Below, piece after piece: positions 27,632 through 36,434 of a stretch of 64,000 nt of DNA (its first letter is position 1; the number at the start of each line of letters is the position of its first letter). The notes beneath the pieces are model-generated. The model had not been told where the DNA came from. It made no database searches and was given only the letters and a program-made list of their open reading frames with translations. The stretch comes from Streptomyces sp. SID486 (GTDB lineage: Bacteria > Actinomycetota > Actinomycetes > Streptomycetales > Streptomycetaceae): assembly GCF_009865385.1 (NCBI RefSeq), contig NZ_WWJT01000809.1:55124-119123 (forward strand), read 5' to 3'. The translations under genes and the position numbers were made by a program.

Positions 27632-28651
27632 ATGGAACTTCACGACGTCTGGTTCGTCCTGATCGCCGTCCTGTGGACGGGCTACTTCTTCCTGGAGGGT
27701 TTCGACTTCGGAGTCGGCATCCTCACCAAACTGCTGGCCCGGGACCGGCCCGAGCGCCGGGTGCTGATCAACACCATCGGCCCGGTCTGGGACGGCAACG
27801 AGGTGTGGTTGCTCACCGCGGGCGGCGCGACCTTCGCCGCCTTCCCGGAGTGGTACGCCACCCTCTTCTCCGGCTTCTACCTGCCGCTGCTGCTCATCCT
27901 GGTCTGTCTGATCGTCCGGGGCGTCGCCTTCGAGTACCGGGCCAAGCGGCCGGAGGAGAACTGGCAGCGCAACTGGGAGACCGCGATCTTCTGGACCTCG
28001 CTGCTCCCGGCGTTCCTGTGGGGCGTGGCCTTCGGGAACATCGTGCGCGGCGTGAAGATCGACCGGAACTTCGAGTACGTCGGCACCGTCTGGGACCTGC
28101 TCAACCCGTACGCCGTGCTCGGCGGCCTGGTGACGCTGACGCTGTTCACCTTCCACGGGGCGGTGTTCACGGCACTCAAGACCGTCGGTGACATCCGGGT
28201 GCGGGCGCGGCGACTGGCCCGGTGGGTCGGCCTGGTCGCGGCCGGTGTGGCGCTCGCGTTCCTGCTGTGGACCCAGGCCGACACCGGGAACGGCAAGAGC
28301 CTGGTGGCCCTGATCGCCGCTGTCGTAGCGCTCGTGGCCGCCTTGGTGGCGAACCAGGCGGGGCGGGAGGGATGGTCGTTCGCGCTGTCCGGCGTCACGA
28401 TCGTGGCCGTGGTGGCGATGTTCTTCCTCTCGCTCTTCCCGAACGTCATGCCGTCCACCCTGAACGGGGACTGGAGTCTGACGGTCACCAACGCCTCGTC
28501 GAGCCCGTACACCCTGAAGATCATGACGTGGCTGGCGGCGATCGCCACACCTCTCGTCCTGCTCTACCAGGGCTGGACCTACTGGGTCTTCCGCAAGCGG
28601 ATCGGCACGCAGCACATCGCTGCTGACGCTGCCGCCGGCGCCGCGCACTGA
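27632..28651 (+). CDS. cydB: Cytochrome bd quinol oxidase subunit II
   Basis: 339 residues with about eight to nine TM helices. The conserved N-terminus LHDVWFVLIAVLWTGYFFLE with EGFDFGVG is the CydB signature. It starts 15 bases after cydA and forms the heterodimer partner. The gene is followed by a parS-centred palindrome and then cydDC. Confidence 0.97.
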   Translation: MELHDVWFVLIAVLWTGYFFLEGFDFGVGILTKLLARDRPERRVLINTIGPVWDGNEVWLLTAGGATFAAFPEWYATLFSGFYLPLLLILVCLIVRGVAFEYRAKRPEENWQRNWETAIFWTSLLPAFLWGVAFGNIVRGVKIDRNFEYVGTVWDLLNPYAVLGGLVTLTLFTFHGAVFTALKTVGDIRVRARRLARWVGLVAAGVALAFLLWTQADTGNGKSLVALIAAVVALVAALVANQAGREGWSFALSGVTIVAVVAMFFLSLFPNVMPSTLNGDWSLTVTNASSSPYTLKIMTWLAAIATPLVLLYQGWTYWVFRKRIGTQHIAADAAAGAAH

Positions 28652-28666
28652 GTCCGCGGAGGGTGT

Positions 28667-28680
28667 GTTTCACGTGAAAC
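28667..28680. other. parS: parS centromere site (perfect) in the cydB-cydDC gap
   Basis: GTTTCACGTGAAAC at the centre of a 34-bp inverted repeat (28657-28690, 17-bp arms with one G-T pair), 16 bases past the cydB stop. It is the first of two sites 37 bp apart. Confidence 0.93.
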
Positions 28681-28701
28681 GCACCCTCCGTACGGAAGGG
28701 C

Positions 28702-31700
28702 ATGTTTCACGTGAAACCAATCGACCCCCGCCTTCTGCGCTACGCCCGGGCCACCCGACTCTTCCTCGTGGCCGTCGTCGGCCTGGGGGCCGTCGGTGCA
28801 GGGCTGGTCATCGCCCAGGCGATGCTTGTCGCCGAGATCGTCGTCGGAGCCTTCCAGCACGGGCAGTCGGCCGCCGGCCTGCGCACCCCCCTGCTCCTGC
28901 TGGCCGCCGTGGCGGTGGGGCGATCGATGGTCGCGTGGCTCACGGAACTCGCCGCGCATCGCGCGAGCGCGGCCGTGAAGTCGGAGCTGCGCGGGCGGCT
29001 GCTGGACCGGGCGGTGGCGCTCGGTCCCGGGTGGCTGAGCGGACAGCGCACCGGTTCGCTGGTCACGCTGGCCACGCGCGGGGTGGACGCCCTGGACGAC
29101 TACTTCTCGCGCTACCTCCCGCAACTGGGGCTTGCCGTCGTCGTGCCGGTGGCGGTGCTGGCGCGGATCGTCACCGAGGACTGGGTGTCGGCGGCGATCA
29201 TCGTCGGCACCCTGCCGCTGATTCCGCTCTTCATGATGCTGATCGGCTGGGCGACGCAGTCCCGGATGGACCGCCAGTGGCGGTTGCTGTCCCGGCTGTC
29301 GGGTCATTTCCTGGACGTGGTCGCGGGACTGCCCACGCTCAAGGTGTTCGGCCGGGCCAAGGCACAGGCCGAGTCCATCCGCCGGATCACCGGCGAGTAC
29401 CGGCAGGCGACCATGCGGACGTTGCGCATCGCCTTCCTCTCCTCGTTCGCGCTGGAGCTGCTGGCCACGCTGTCGGTCGCGCTGGTCGCGGTGACGATCG
29501 GGATGCGGCTGGTCCACGGCGACATGGACCTGTACATCGGCCTGGTGATCCTGGTGCTGGCGCCGGAGGCGTATCTGCCGTTGCGGCAGGTGGGCGCGCA
29601 GTACCACGCGGCGGCGGAGGGCCTTGCCGCGGCGGAGGAGATCTTCTCGGTGCTGGAGACGGCGGTGCCCGAGGCCGGTACGGGTGCGGTGCCTGCGGGG
29701 GCCGTGAGCTTCGAAGGGGTCGGCGTCCGCTATCCGGGGCGTTCCGTGGACGCGGTGAACGGGGTGTCGTTCAGCGTCGCACCTGGTGAGACCGTCGCAC
29801 TGGTCGGGCCGAGCGGGGCGGGCAAGTCGACGCTGCTGAGCGTGTTGCTGGGGTTCGTGCGGCCCACCGAGGGGCGGGTGCGGATCGGGGGAGCCGACCT
29901 CGCCGGTCTCGATCTGGTCGAGTGGCGCTCGCGCGTCGCCTGGGTGCCGCAGCGGCCGCACCTGTTCGCCGGAAGCATCGCGGAGAACGTACGGCTCGCC
30001 CGGCCCGAGGCCGATGACGGCGCCGTACGCCGGGCTCTGCGGGATGCGGGTGCGCTGGAGTTCGTGGAGGCGTTGCCGGAAGGCGCCGACACCGTCCTAG
30101 GCGAGGACGGGGCGGGGCTGTCGGCGGGGCAGCGACAGCGGTTGGCGCTGGCTCGGGCGTTTCTCGCGGATCGGCCCGTGCTGTTGCTGGACGAGCCGAC
30201 GGCTGCGTTGGACGGGGCGACGGAGGGGGAGGTCGTGGCTGCGGTGCGGAGGCTCGCCGCCGGGCGCACGGTGCTGCTCGTCGTGCATCGGCCCGCGTTG
30301 CTGGGGGTGGCCGACCGGGTGGTACGGCTGGAGGGGGCGGAGCTCGAGGGGCACGTGGGGGACGCGTGGCCGTCCGGGGCACTCCCCCTGGGCCCCGGCC
30401 CCCGCCCGCCCGTCGCCCGGCCCGGTGGACCGAGTGGTGAGGCATCGGGGGCCCGGTCCGGTGGGATCACCCGTGAGGTGGCCGGGGCTCGGAGCGGTGG
30501 ACCGGGCGGGGAACGGCCGGGCCGGATGCAAGGGGGGACGGGTAGGTCCCGGCGGGTGCTGGGGCGGGTCCGGGGGCTTGGTGGCGGATCGCGTGGGCGG
30601 CTGGTGGGAGCCCTGGCGCTGGGCGGTCTGGCGCTGGGCAGTGCCGTCGGGCTGATGGCGACCTCCGGGTGGCTCATCTCGCGTGCCTCGCAGCAGCCGC
30701 CGGTGCTCTATCTGATGGTGGCCGTGACCGCGACCCGGGCCTTCGGGATCGGGCGGGCCGTCTTTCGGTATGCCGAACGACTGGTGTCGCACGACGCCGT
30801 CCTGAGGATGCTCGCCGACACCCGCGTCGCGGTGTACCGGCGTCTGGAACGCCTCGCCCCCGCGGGACTGCGCGGCGCCCGGCGCGGTGATCTGCTCACC
30901 CGGCTGGTCACGGACGTGGACGCCTTCCAGGACTACTGGCTGCGCTGGCTGCTGCCCGCCGGAGTCGCCCTCGCGGTCTCCGCGGCGTCCGTCGGCTTCA
31001 CGGCCTGGCTGCTGCCCGGGGCCGGTGCCGCCCTCGCCGCGGGCCTGCTGGCGACCGGGGTCGGCGTGCCGCTGGTGACGGCCACCGCGGCCCGGCGGAC
31101 CGAGCGACGGCTGGCGCCCGCCAGGGGGGTGCTCGCCACCCGCGTGACCGATCTGCTCACCGGGACCGCCGAGCTGACCGTCGCCGGTGCGCTGTCGGCC
31201 CGTACCGACGCGGCCCGGCGCGCCGACGCCACCCTCACCCGGACCGCCGCCCGCTCCGCCGCCGTCACCGGTCTCGGCGACGGGCTCACCGCGCTGCTCT
31301 CCGGGCTGACCGTCGTGGTCACCGCGATGCTGGGGGCAGAGGCGGTGGCGGCCGGCCGGCTGGACGGCGTCGCGATGGCCGTGGTCGTCCTGACTCCGCT
31401 GGCCGCCTTCGAGGCCGTACTCGGGCTGCCCCTGGCCGTGCGGTACCGGCAGCGGGTCCGGCGCAGCGCGGAGCGTGTGTACGAGGTGCTGGACGCCGCC
31501 GAGCCGGTGCGTGAGCCCGAGTCGCCCCGACGGGCGCCGTCCTCGCCGTTCCCCGTGGTCGTCAAGGGTGTGGACGCCCGCCATGCGGGGCAGCGGCGGG
31601 AGGCGCTCGCCGGGTTTGACCTGACCCTGGAGCAGGGGCGCCGCATCGCCGTCGTGGGGGTGTCCGGTTCGGGCAAGACGACCCTCGCCCAGGTGTTGCT

Positions 31701-32298
31701 GCGGTTCCTGGATCCGGTGGCGGGCACCTACACCCTCGCCGGCGTGGACGCCCGCGCGCTGGCGGGGGACGACGTGCGGCGGCTCGTCGGGCTGTGCGCG
31801 CAGGACGCGCACCTCTTCGACAGTTCGGTGCGCGAGAACCTGCTGCTGGCCCGGAAGGACGCCACCGAGGCGGACCTGCGCGACGCGCTGGCCCGGGCCA
31901 GGCTGCTGCACTGGGTGGACTCGCTGCCCGACGGCCTGGACACGCTCGTCGGCGAGCACGGGGCACGCCTGTCCGGCGGGCAGCGGCAACGGCTGGCGTT
32001 GGCCCGTGCGCTGCTGGCCGGCTTCCCGGTGCTGGTCCTGGACGAGCCCGCCGAGCACCTGGACCTGCCGACGGCGGACGCCCTGACCGCAGACCTGCTG
32101 GCCGCCACCGAGGGCCGGACCACGCTGCTGATCACCCACCGGCTCGCGGGGCTCGACGCGGTGGACGAGGTGATCGTGCTCGATGCGGGGCGAGTGGTGC
32201 AGCGGGGGCCGTACGAGCGGCTGGTGGCCGAGGACGGGCCGCTGCGGGAGATGGCGCGGCGGGAGACCGAGACGGAGACGCTGGTCGGGGCGCGGTGA
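28702..32298 (+). CDS. cydDC: Fused CydDC heterodimeric-type ABC exporter for cytochrome bd assembly
   Basis: 1198 residues, two ABC half-transporters in one chain, as is common in Streptomyces. First half: six-helix TM domain (about 15-290), Walker A GPSGAGKST (about 368-376), signature LSAGQRQR (about 473-480). A Gly/Arg/Pro-rich linker spans about 555-635. Second half: TM domain (about 635-900), Walker A GVSGSGKTT (about 985-993), signature LSGGQRQR (about 1089-1096). CydDC exports thiols or handles heme for bd oxidase assembly. No Shine-Dalgarno sequence is seen; the upstream bases are given over to parS. Confidence 0.95.
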   Translation: MFHVKPIDPRLLRYARATRLFLVAVVGLGAVGAGLVIAQAMLVAEIVVGAFQHGQSAAGLRTPLLLLAAVAVGRSMVAWLTELAAHRASAAVKSELRGRLLDRAVALGPGWLSGQRTGSLVTLATRGVDALDDYFSRYLPQLGLAVVVPVAVLARIVTEDWVSAAIIVGTLPLIPLFMMLIGWATQSRMDRQWRLLSRLSGHFLDVVAGLPTLKVFGRAKAQAESIRRITGEYRQATMRTLRIAFLSSFALELLATLSVALVAVTIGMRLVHGDMDLYIGLVILVLAPEAYLPLRQVGAQYHAAAEGLAAAEEIFSVLETAVPEAGTGAVPAGAVSFEGVGVRYPGRSVDAVNGVSFSVAPGETVALVGPSGAGKSTLLSVLLGFVRPTEGRVRIGGADLAGLDLVEWRSRVAWVPQRPHLFAGSIAENVRLARPEADDGAVRRALRDAGALEFVEALPEGADTVLGEDGAGLSAGQRQRLALARAFLADRPVLLLDEPTAALDGATEGEVVAAVRRLAAGRTVLLVVHRPALLGVADRVVRLEGAELEGHVGDAWPSGALPLGPGPRPPVARPGGPSGEASGARSGGITREVAGARSGGPGGERPGRMQGGTGRSRRVLGRVRGLGGGSRGRLVGALALGGLALGSAVGLMATSGWLISRASQQPPVLYLMVAVTATRAFGIGRAVFRYAERLVSHDAVLRMLADTRVAVYRRLERLAPAGLRGARRGDLLTRLVTDVDAFQDYWLRWLLPAGVALAVSAASVGFTAWLLPGAGAALAAGLLATGVGVPLVTATAARRTERRLAPARGVLATRVTDLLTGTAELTVAGALSARTDAARRADATLTRTAARSAAVTGLGDGLTALLSGLTVVVTAMLGAEAVAAGRLDGVAMAVVVLTPLAAFEAVLGLPLAVRYRQRVRRSAERVYEVLDAAEPVREPESPRRAPSSPFPVVVKGVDARHAGQRREALAGFDLTLEQGRRIAVVGVSGSGKTTLAQVLLRFLDPVAGTYTLAGVDARALAGDDVRRLVGLCAQDAHLFDSSVRENLLLARKDATEADLRDALARARLLHWVDSLPDGLDTLVGEHGARLSGGQRQRLALARALLAGFPVLVLDEPAEHLDLPTADALTADLLAATEGRTTLLITHRLAGLDAVDEVIVLDAGRVVQRGPYERLVAEDGPLREMARRETETETLVGAR
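28704..28717. other. parS: parS centromere site (perfect) spanning the cydDC start codon
   Basis: GTTTCACGTGAAAC begins at the G of the cydDC ATG, so it encodes the first residues M-F-H-V-K-P. Confidence 0.93.
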
Positions 32299-32549
32299 AC
32301 CGTGGGGTAACCCCCGCAGGCCGGGGGCACTCCCGCAGGTCGGGGGGACCCCATGGGACGGGTCGGGGGGCCCCACGGGACGGGCCGGAGGCACCCTCCG
32401 CGGGTCGGGGGCACTCCCGCAGGTCGGGGGGACCCCATGGGACGGGCCGGGGGACCCCACGGGTCGGGTCGGAGGCACCCTCCGCGGGTCGGGGGCGTCC
32501 CACGGAGAGGAACTCCAGCGCTCCCTCGGGTGACACCCGGGCCGGGCGG
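32299..32549. repeat. Tandem repeat, 84-bp unit, two full copies plus a diverged third
   Basis: Copies start at 32323, 32407 and 32491; the first two are near-identical over 84 bp, the third keeps only the first bases. Each is G/C-rich with internal gg(t/c)cgggg motifs. The unit length is a multiple of three (28 codons). The tract fills the gap between the convergent cydDC and HAD genes. No terminator separate from the repeat is seen. Confidence 0.85.
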
Positions 32550-33422
32550 CTACGGCGCGCGGTCCGCGAGAAGTTGTTCGATCACCACGGCCACACCGTC
32601 ATCGTTGTTGGCGACCGTCCGGCCCGACGCGGCGGCGATGACGTCCGGGTGGGCGTTGCCCATCGCGTACGACCGGCCGGCCCAGGTCAGCATCTCGACG
32701 TCGTTGGGCATGTCACCGAAGGCCACGACCTCCTCGTGCGAGATGCCGCGCTCGGCGCAGCACAGGGCGAGGGTGCTGGCCTTGGAGACGCCGGGGCCGC
32801 TGAGCTCCAGCAGGGCGCTGGGGCTGGAGCGGGTGACGTTGGCATGGTCGCCGATCGCCAGGCGGGCCAGGGTGAGGAACGCGTCGGGGTCGAGGGAGGG
32901 GTGGTAGGCGAGGATCTTCAGTACGGGCTGGTCGGCGTCCGGACCGTCGGGCGCGAGCAGTTCCTCCGCCGGCCGGAGGTGGTCGGGTATCTCCATGTGC
33001 AGCTTGGGGTAGTCCGGCTCCTGGTGGAAGCCGTACGTCTGCTCGACGGCGAACACCGTGCCGGGGGCCGCGTCGCGCAGCAGGCGCACGGCGTCCAGGG
33101 CGTTCTCCCGGGCCAGCTCGCGGACCTTGACGAACCGGTGGGCGCCGGGACCGCCGTGCAGGTCGACCACGGCGGCGCCGTTGCCGCAGATCGCCAGGCC
33201 GTGGCCGTGGACGTGGTCACTGACCACGTCCATCCAGCGGGCCGGCCGGCCGGTGACGAAGAAGACCTCGATCCCGGCCTCCTCGGCGGCGGCCAGGGCC
33301 GCGACGGTCCGCGCGGAGACCGACTTGTCGTCGCGCAGCAATGTGCCGTCGAGGTCGGTGGCGATCAGCCGCGCGGGCTGGGCGGCGGCAGGGGTCCCGG
33401 GCTGTCTGGTCGCTGAGGTCAC
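32550..33422 (-). CDS. Cof-type HAD-IIB phosphatase
   Basis: 290 residues. Motif I is [12 protein letters not shown] near residues 22-33, and motif IV is [14 protein letters not shown] near 223-236. The large cap between them is of the IIB type (Cof/YbiV sugar-phosphate or cofactor phosphatases). It is a paralog of the gene at 44119-44919. GTG 33422 is chosen because further upstream the frame is basic and non-conserved; the ribosome-binding site is weak. Confidence 0.9.
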   Translation of the reverse strand: MTSATRQPGTPAAAQPARLIATDLDGTLLRDDKSVSARTVAALAAAEEAGIEVFFVTGRPARWMDVVSDHVHGHGLAICGNGAAVVDLHGGPGAHRFVKVRELARENALDAVRLLRDAAPGTVFAVEQTYGFHQEPDYPKLHMEIPDHLRPAEELLAPDGPDADQPVLKILAYHPSLDPDAFLTLARLAIGDHANVTRSSPSALLELSGPGVSKASTLALCCAERGISHEEVVAFGDMPNDVEMLTWAGRSYAMGNAHPDVIAAASGRTVANNDDGVAVVIEQLLADRAP

Positions 33423-33557
33423 CCGGTCATTCTCGCGCAGGCGTCCGCACGGTCGTGCGGCGGTCCGCACAGATGAGACGCAGTCGATGCCTCAGGTCGC
33501 CGGCCGCGCGGAGCCGACCTCCTCGCCTCCTCGCTTCACCCCGGCCGTCCGGGCCGC

Positions 33558-34460
33558 TCAGGCCAGCTGGGCCGGGGCCTCCATGGCGATCCGCTCGAAG
33601 ACCTTCTCGTCCGCGGCGAAGTCGGAGTCCGGGATGGGCCAGTGGACGACGATCTCGGTGAAGCCCAGATCGCGGTGGCGTCCGGCGAAGTCCACGAAGG
33701 CGTCCAGGGACGCCTGTGGCCGGCCGCGGTCCGGGGTGAAGCCGGTGAGCAGGACCTTGTCCAGTTCGGCGATGTCCCGCCCGGCTCCCTCGCACGCCTC
33801 GGAGAGCTTGCCGATCTGGCCGCGCAGGGCGTCGACGGACTGCTCCGGCGTGCCCGTCTCGTACAGCTTGGGGTCACCGGTGGTCACCCATGCCTGGCCG
33901 TACCGCGCGGCGAGCTTCAGCCCGCGGGGGCCGGTGGCCGCCACCGCGAACGGCAGCCGGGGGCGCTGCACACACCCGGGGATGTCGCGGGCCTCGTACG
34001 CCGAGTAGTACCGCCCCTCGTGGGTCACCGTGTCCTCGGTGAGCAGCCGGTCGAGCAAGGGCACGAACTCGGCGAAGCGGTCGGCGCGCTCGCGCGGGGT
34101 CCAGGGGTCCTGGCCGAGGGCGGTCGCGTCGAAACCGGTGCCTCCGGCGCCGATGCCGAGGGTGACCCGGCCGCCGGAGATGTCGTCCAGGGAGATCAGC
34201 TCCTTGGCGAGGGTCACCGGGTGGCGGAAGTTCGGTGAGGTGACCAGGGTGCCCAGGCGCAGCCGCTCGGTCGCCGCCGCTGCCGCCGTCAGCGTGGGGA
34301 TCGCGCCGAACCAGGGGCCGTCACGGAAGCTGCGCCACGAGAGGTGGTCGTAGGTGTACGCCGTGTGGAAACCGAGCTGTTCGGCGCGCTCCCAGGCCGC
34401 ACGGGCGCCTTCGTGCCAGCGGCGGTACGGAAGGATCACGGTGCTCAGACGCAGACTCAT
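33558..34460 (-). CDS. LLM-class F420-dependent oxidoreductase
   Basis: 300 residues of the luciferase-like TIM-barrel family. The opening MSLRLSTVILPYRRWHE and the segments TYDHLSWR, LRLGTLVTSPNFRHP and GRVTLGIGAGGTGFDA are typical of the actinobacterial F420-dependent group. It probably transfers hydride using F420 or FMN; the substrate is unknown. ATG 34460. Confidence 0.88.
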   Translation of the reverse strand: MSLRLSTVILPYRRWHEGARAAWERAEQLGFHTAYTYDHLSWRSFRDGPWFGAIPTLTAAAAATERLRLGTLVTSPNFRHPVTLAKELISLDDISGGRVTLGIGAGGTGFDATALGQDPWTPRERADRFAEFVPLLDRLLTEDTVTHEGRYYSAYEARDIPGCVQRPRLPFAVAATGPRGLKLAARYGQAWVTTGDPKLYETGTPEQSVDALRGQIGKLSEACEGAGRDIAELDKVLLTGFTPDRGRPQASLDAFVDFAGRHRDLGFTEIVVHWPIPDSDFAADEKVFERIAMEAPAQLA

Positions 34461-34795
34461 GCGTCCGAGCGTAAGCGGCCGGCCGGCCAGGGACGAAAGG
34501 GTCACCGTGAGCGTCCGTCCGGCGCCGCGGCGTGAGCGCTACGGGGTGAGGAGGGAGGGGGCCGCAGCCCGGCACCCCAGGGCGCGAGGGGGATGCGTCC
34601 GCCGTCCGGCGCTCGGGCAGGGGGGCGGTGCTGGGTTCGCCGTCCGGCGCTCGGGGCCGGGGCAGGGAGTGAGTGGGGTCGCCGTGCGGTGCTCGGGGCA
34701 GGGGGCTGGGGTCACCGTGCGCTGCTCGGGGCCGGGGCGGGCGCTGCCGGGGTCGTCGCCGTGCGGTGCCCAGGGGCGCCACCGGTGAGTGCTGG
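34461..34795. repeat. Gap with degenerate tandem repeats, 33-44 bp spacing
   Basis: Five related segments begin at 34601, 34639, 34681, 34714 and 34758, each starting CCGT(C/G)CGG or a close variant and continuing gctcgggg. Spacing varies (38, 42, 33, 44). No gene or terminator is supported in this 335-bp gap, which lies between the kptA 3' end and the LLM gene 5' end, so the LLM promoter should be near 34465-34520. Confidence 0.65.
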
Positions 34796-35344
34796 TCAGG
34801 ACGGGTCCGGAAAGCTCAGGTAGCGCGGCGGTACGGCGGCTGTGAGCCAGACACCGTTGGCGCTGACGTGGAACACGTGACCGTCGCGGTGCATGGCGCC
34901 GGAGTCGACGGTGAGCACCACCGGGCGGCCCCGGCGTGCGCCGACGCGGGTGGCGGTCTCCCGGTCCGCGGAGAGGTGGACGGCGTGCCGGGTCATGGGG
35001 AGCAGACCCTCAGCCCGGACAGCGGCCAGGTTCGGGGTGACCGTCCCGTGGTAGAGGTGCGGGGGCGGGGGTGTCGGGGGCAGACCGAGGTCGACCTCGA
35101 TGCTGTGTCCCTGACTGGCGCGGATCCTGTCGCCGTCGATCACGAAGCGCTGTTTGTCGTTCGTGGCGACCACGTGGTCCAGTTCGTCGCGCGTGAACCG
35201 GAAGCCGTGTGCGGCGGCCGCGCCGATCAGCGTGTCGATCTCCACCCAGCCGCCGTGATCCGGTGTGAGCCCGATGCGCTCGGGTTGGTGGCGCAGGTGT
35301 CTGGAGAGGTATTTGGACACCTTCACGGTACGTCGTTCGTCCAT
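34796..35344 (-). CDS. kptA: RNA 2'-phosphotransferase, Tpt1/KptA family
   Basis: 182 residues. The N-terminal winged domain VSKYLSRHLRHQPERIGL (about 8-25) has the Arg and His of the catalytic tetrad. The C-terminal ADP-ribosyltransferase-like half has LYHGTV and AVHLSADRETA. In fungi Tpt1 removes a splice-junction 2'-phosphate using NAD+; the role of the bacterial enzymes is unknown because they lack that splicing. ATG 35344 is chosen; a GTG eight codons upstream is possible. Confidence 0.9.
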   Translation of the reverse strand: MDERRTVKVSKYLSRHLRHQPERIGLTPDHGGWVEIDTLIGAAAAHGFRFTRDELDHVVATNDKQRFVIDGDRIRASQGHSIEVDLGLPPTPPPPHLYHGTVTPNLAAVRAEGLLPMTRHAVHLSADRETATRVGARRGRPVVLTVDSGAMHRDGHVFHVSANGVWLTAAVPPRYLSFPDPS

Positions 35345-35399
35345 GGGTCCAGCGTGTGGGAGAGACACGGATCACGCAGCTTGTTTTTGTCCCGATGTT

Positions 35400-35453
35400 T
35401 GATCCACAGCCAACTGGGTTTATCCACAGACCAATTGGCGAAGTTGTGGACAA
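35400..35453. promoter_or_regulatory. Cluster of three DnaA-box 9-mers
   Basis: TGATCCACA (35400-35408), perfect TTATCCACA (35420-35428), and perfect TTGTCCACA on the minus strand (35445-35453), all in the 121-bp gap between merR and kptA. Centre spacing is 20 and 25 bp. The cluster overlaps the expected kptA promoter. Confidence 0.7.
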
Positions 35454-35465
35454 CCATGATGCCCT

Positions 35466-36413
35466 TCAAGGTATTTCATGAACATCTGTATGGGAAAACG
35501 GCGTTGCTGCCATGTCGTCCAAAGCCCGTGCTCTCACCTCCCGTTCGGCCGCCAGTGTGATGAAGTCCGGAACGCGATCCCGTCCGACGAGCCTTTCCAC
35601 GGCGGCGATCGTGTCGGCGGGCATGCGCACGGTGCGAGTGCCGTCGGCCGTCTCGGGCGGTTGCGGTGCCGCGAGATGTCTGCGCAGCTGCCTCGTGGCC
35701 AACGCCCGCATCGCACGGCCCAGTTCCGCCTCCACCGTCTGCTGGGCGAGCGGGCGCAGGCGGCGCACGAGAGCGGCTGCCTCGGCGGCATGGGCGTCCG
35801 TGCGGTGGCCCGGGTCGGACAGGTAGCGCGCGAACACGTACTCCGTGGTGAACTCCAGGAAACGGGCGGCGATGTGTTCCACCTGCCCCCTCAACTCCCG
35901 CAGGTGGTCCGAGATCGCGCCGAGCGGGACCCCTGCGGCATGCAACTCGGCCGCCACCGACAGTTCTTGGGGGCTCGGTACGAGGAAGGTGTCCGGGTCA
36001 CCGGCGACCGGCTCCAGCACACCGAGGTCGACCGCCTCGGCCACGGCGTCGTCGTCGGACGTGCCGCCGAAGCGGGCGTCCAGTTCGGAACGGGTGACGC
36101 GGTCGGGCCGCTCGTCCGTCCAGGGGCCCTCCACCTCGGCGACCAGGCCGAGGATGCCGGCCAGGCCGCGCCCGGTGTCCCAGGCGTCCAGGACCTCCTT
36201 GATCGAGGCCAGGGTGTGGCCGCGGTCGAGGAGGTGGGCGATCTGGTGCAGGCGGGCGACGTGGGCGTCGGAGTAGAGGTTGGCGCGGCCCCGGCGCTCG
36301 GGGCGGGGGAGGAGACCGCGGTCCTGGTAGGCGCGGATGGTCCTGACCGTGGTGCGGGTGAGGTGGGCGAGGTCCTCGATGCGGTAGTCATTCCGGGCCG
36401 CGGGGCCGGACAT
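35466..36413 (-). CDS. MerR family transcriptional regulator
   Basis: 315 residues, longer than classic MerR proteins. The N-terminal winged helix reads YRIEDLAHLTRTTVRTIRAY (about 10-29), then DRGLLPRPERRGRANLYSDA and HVARLHQIAHLLDRGHTL. The long C-terminal region has no metal-binding Cys pattern and may bind an organic ligand. ATG 36413 has a good ggggag upstream. It lies 21 bases after the EphD-like gene on the same strand, so it probably controls its own operon. Confidence 0.9.
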   Translation of the reverse strand: MSGPAARNDYRIEDLAHLTRTTVRTIRAYQDRGLLPRPERRGRANLYSDAHVARLHQIAHLLDRGHTLASIKEVLDAWDTGRGLAGILGLVAEVEGPWTDERPDRVTRSELDARFGGTSDDDAVAEAVDLGVLEPVAGDPDTFLVPSPQELSVAAELHAAGVPLGAISDHLRELRGQVEHIAARFLEFTTEYVFARYLSDPGHRTDAHAAEAAALVRRLRPLAQQTVEAELGRAMRALATRQLRRHLAAPQPPETADGTRTVRMPADTIAAVERLVGRDRVPDFITLAAEREVRARALDDMAATPFSHTDVHEIP

Positions 36414-36434
36414 GGTCAACTCCCCTCCGCCGCC

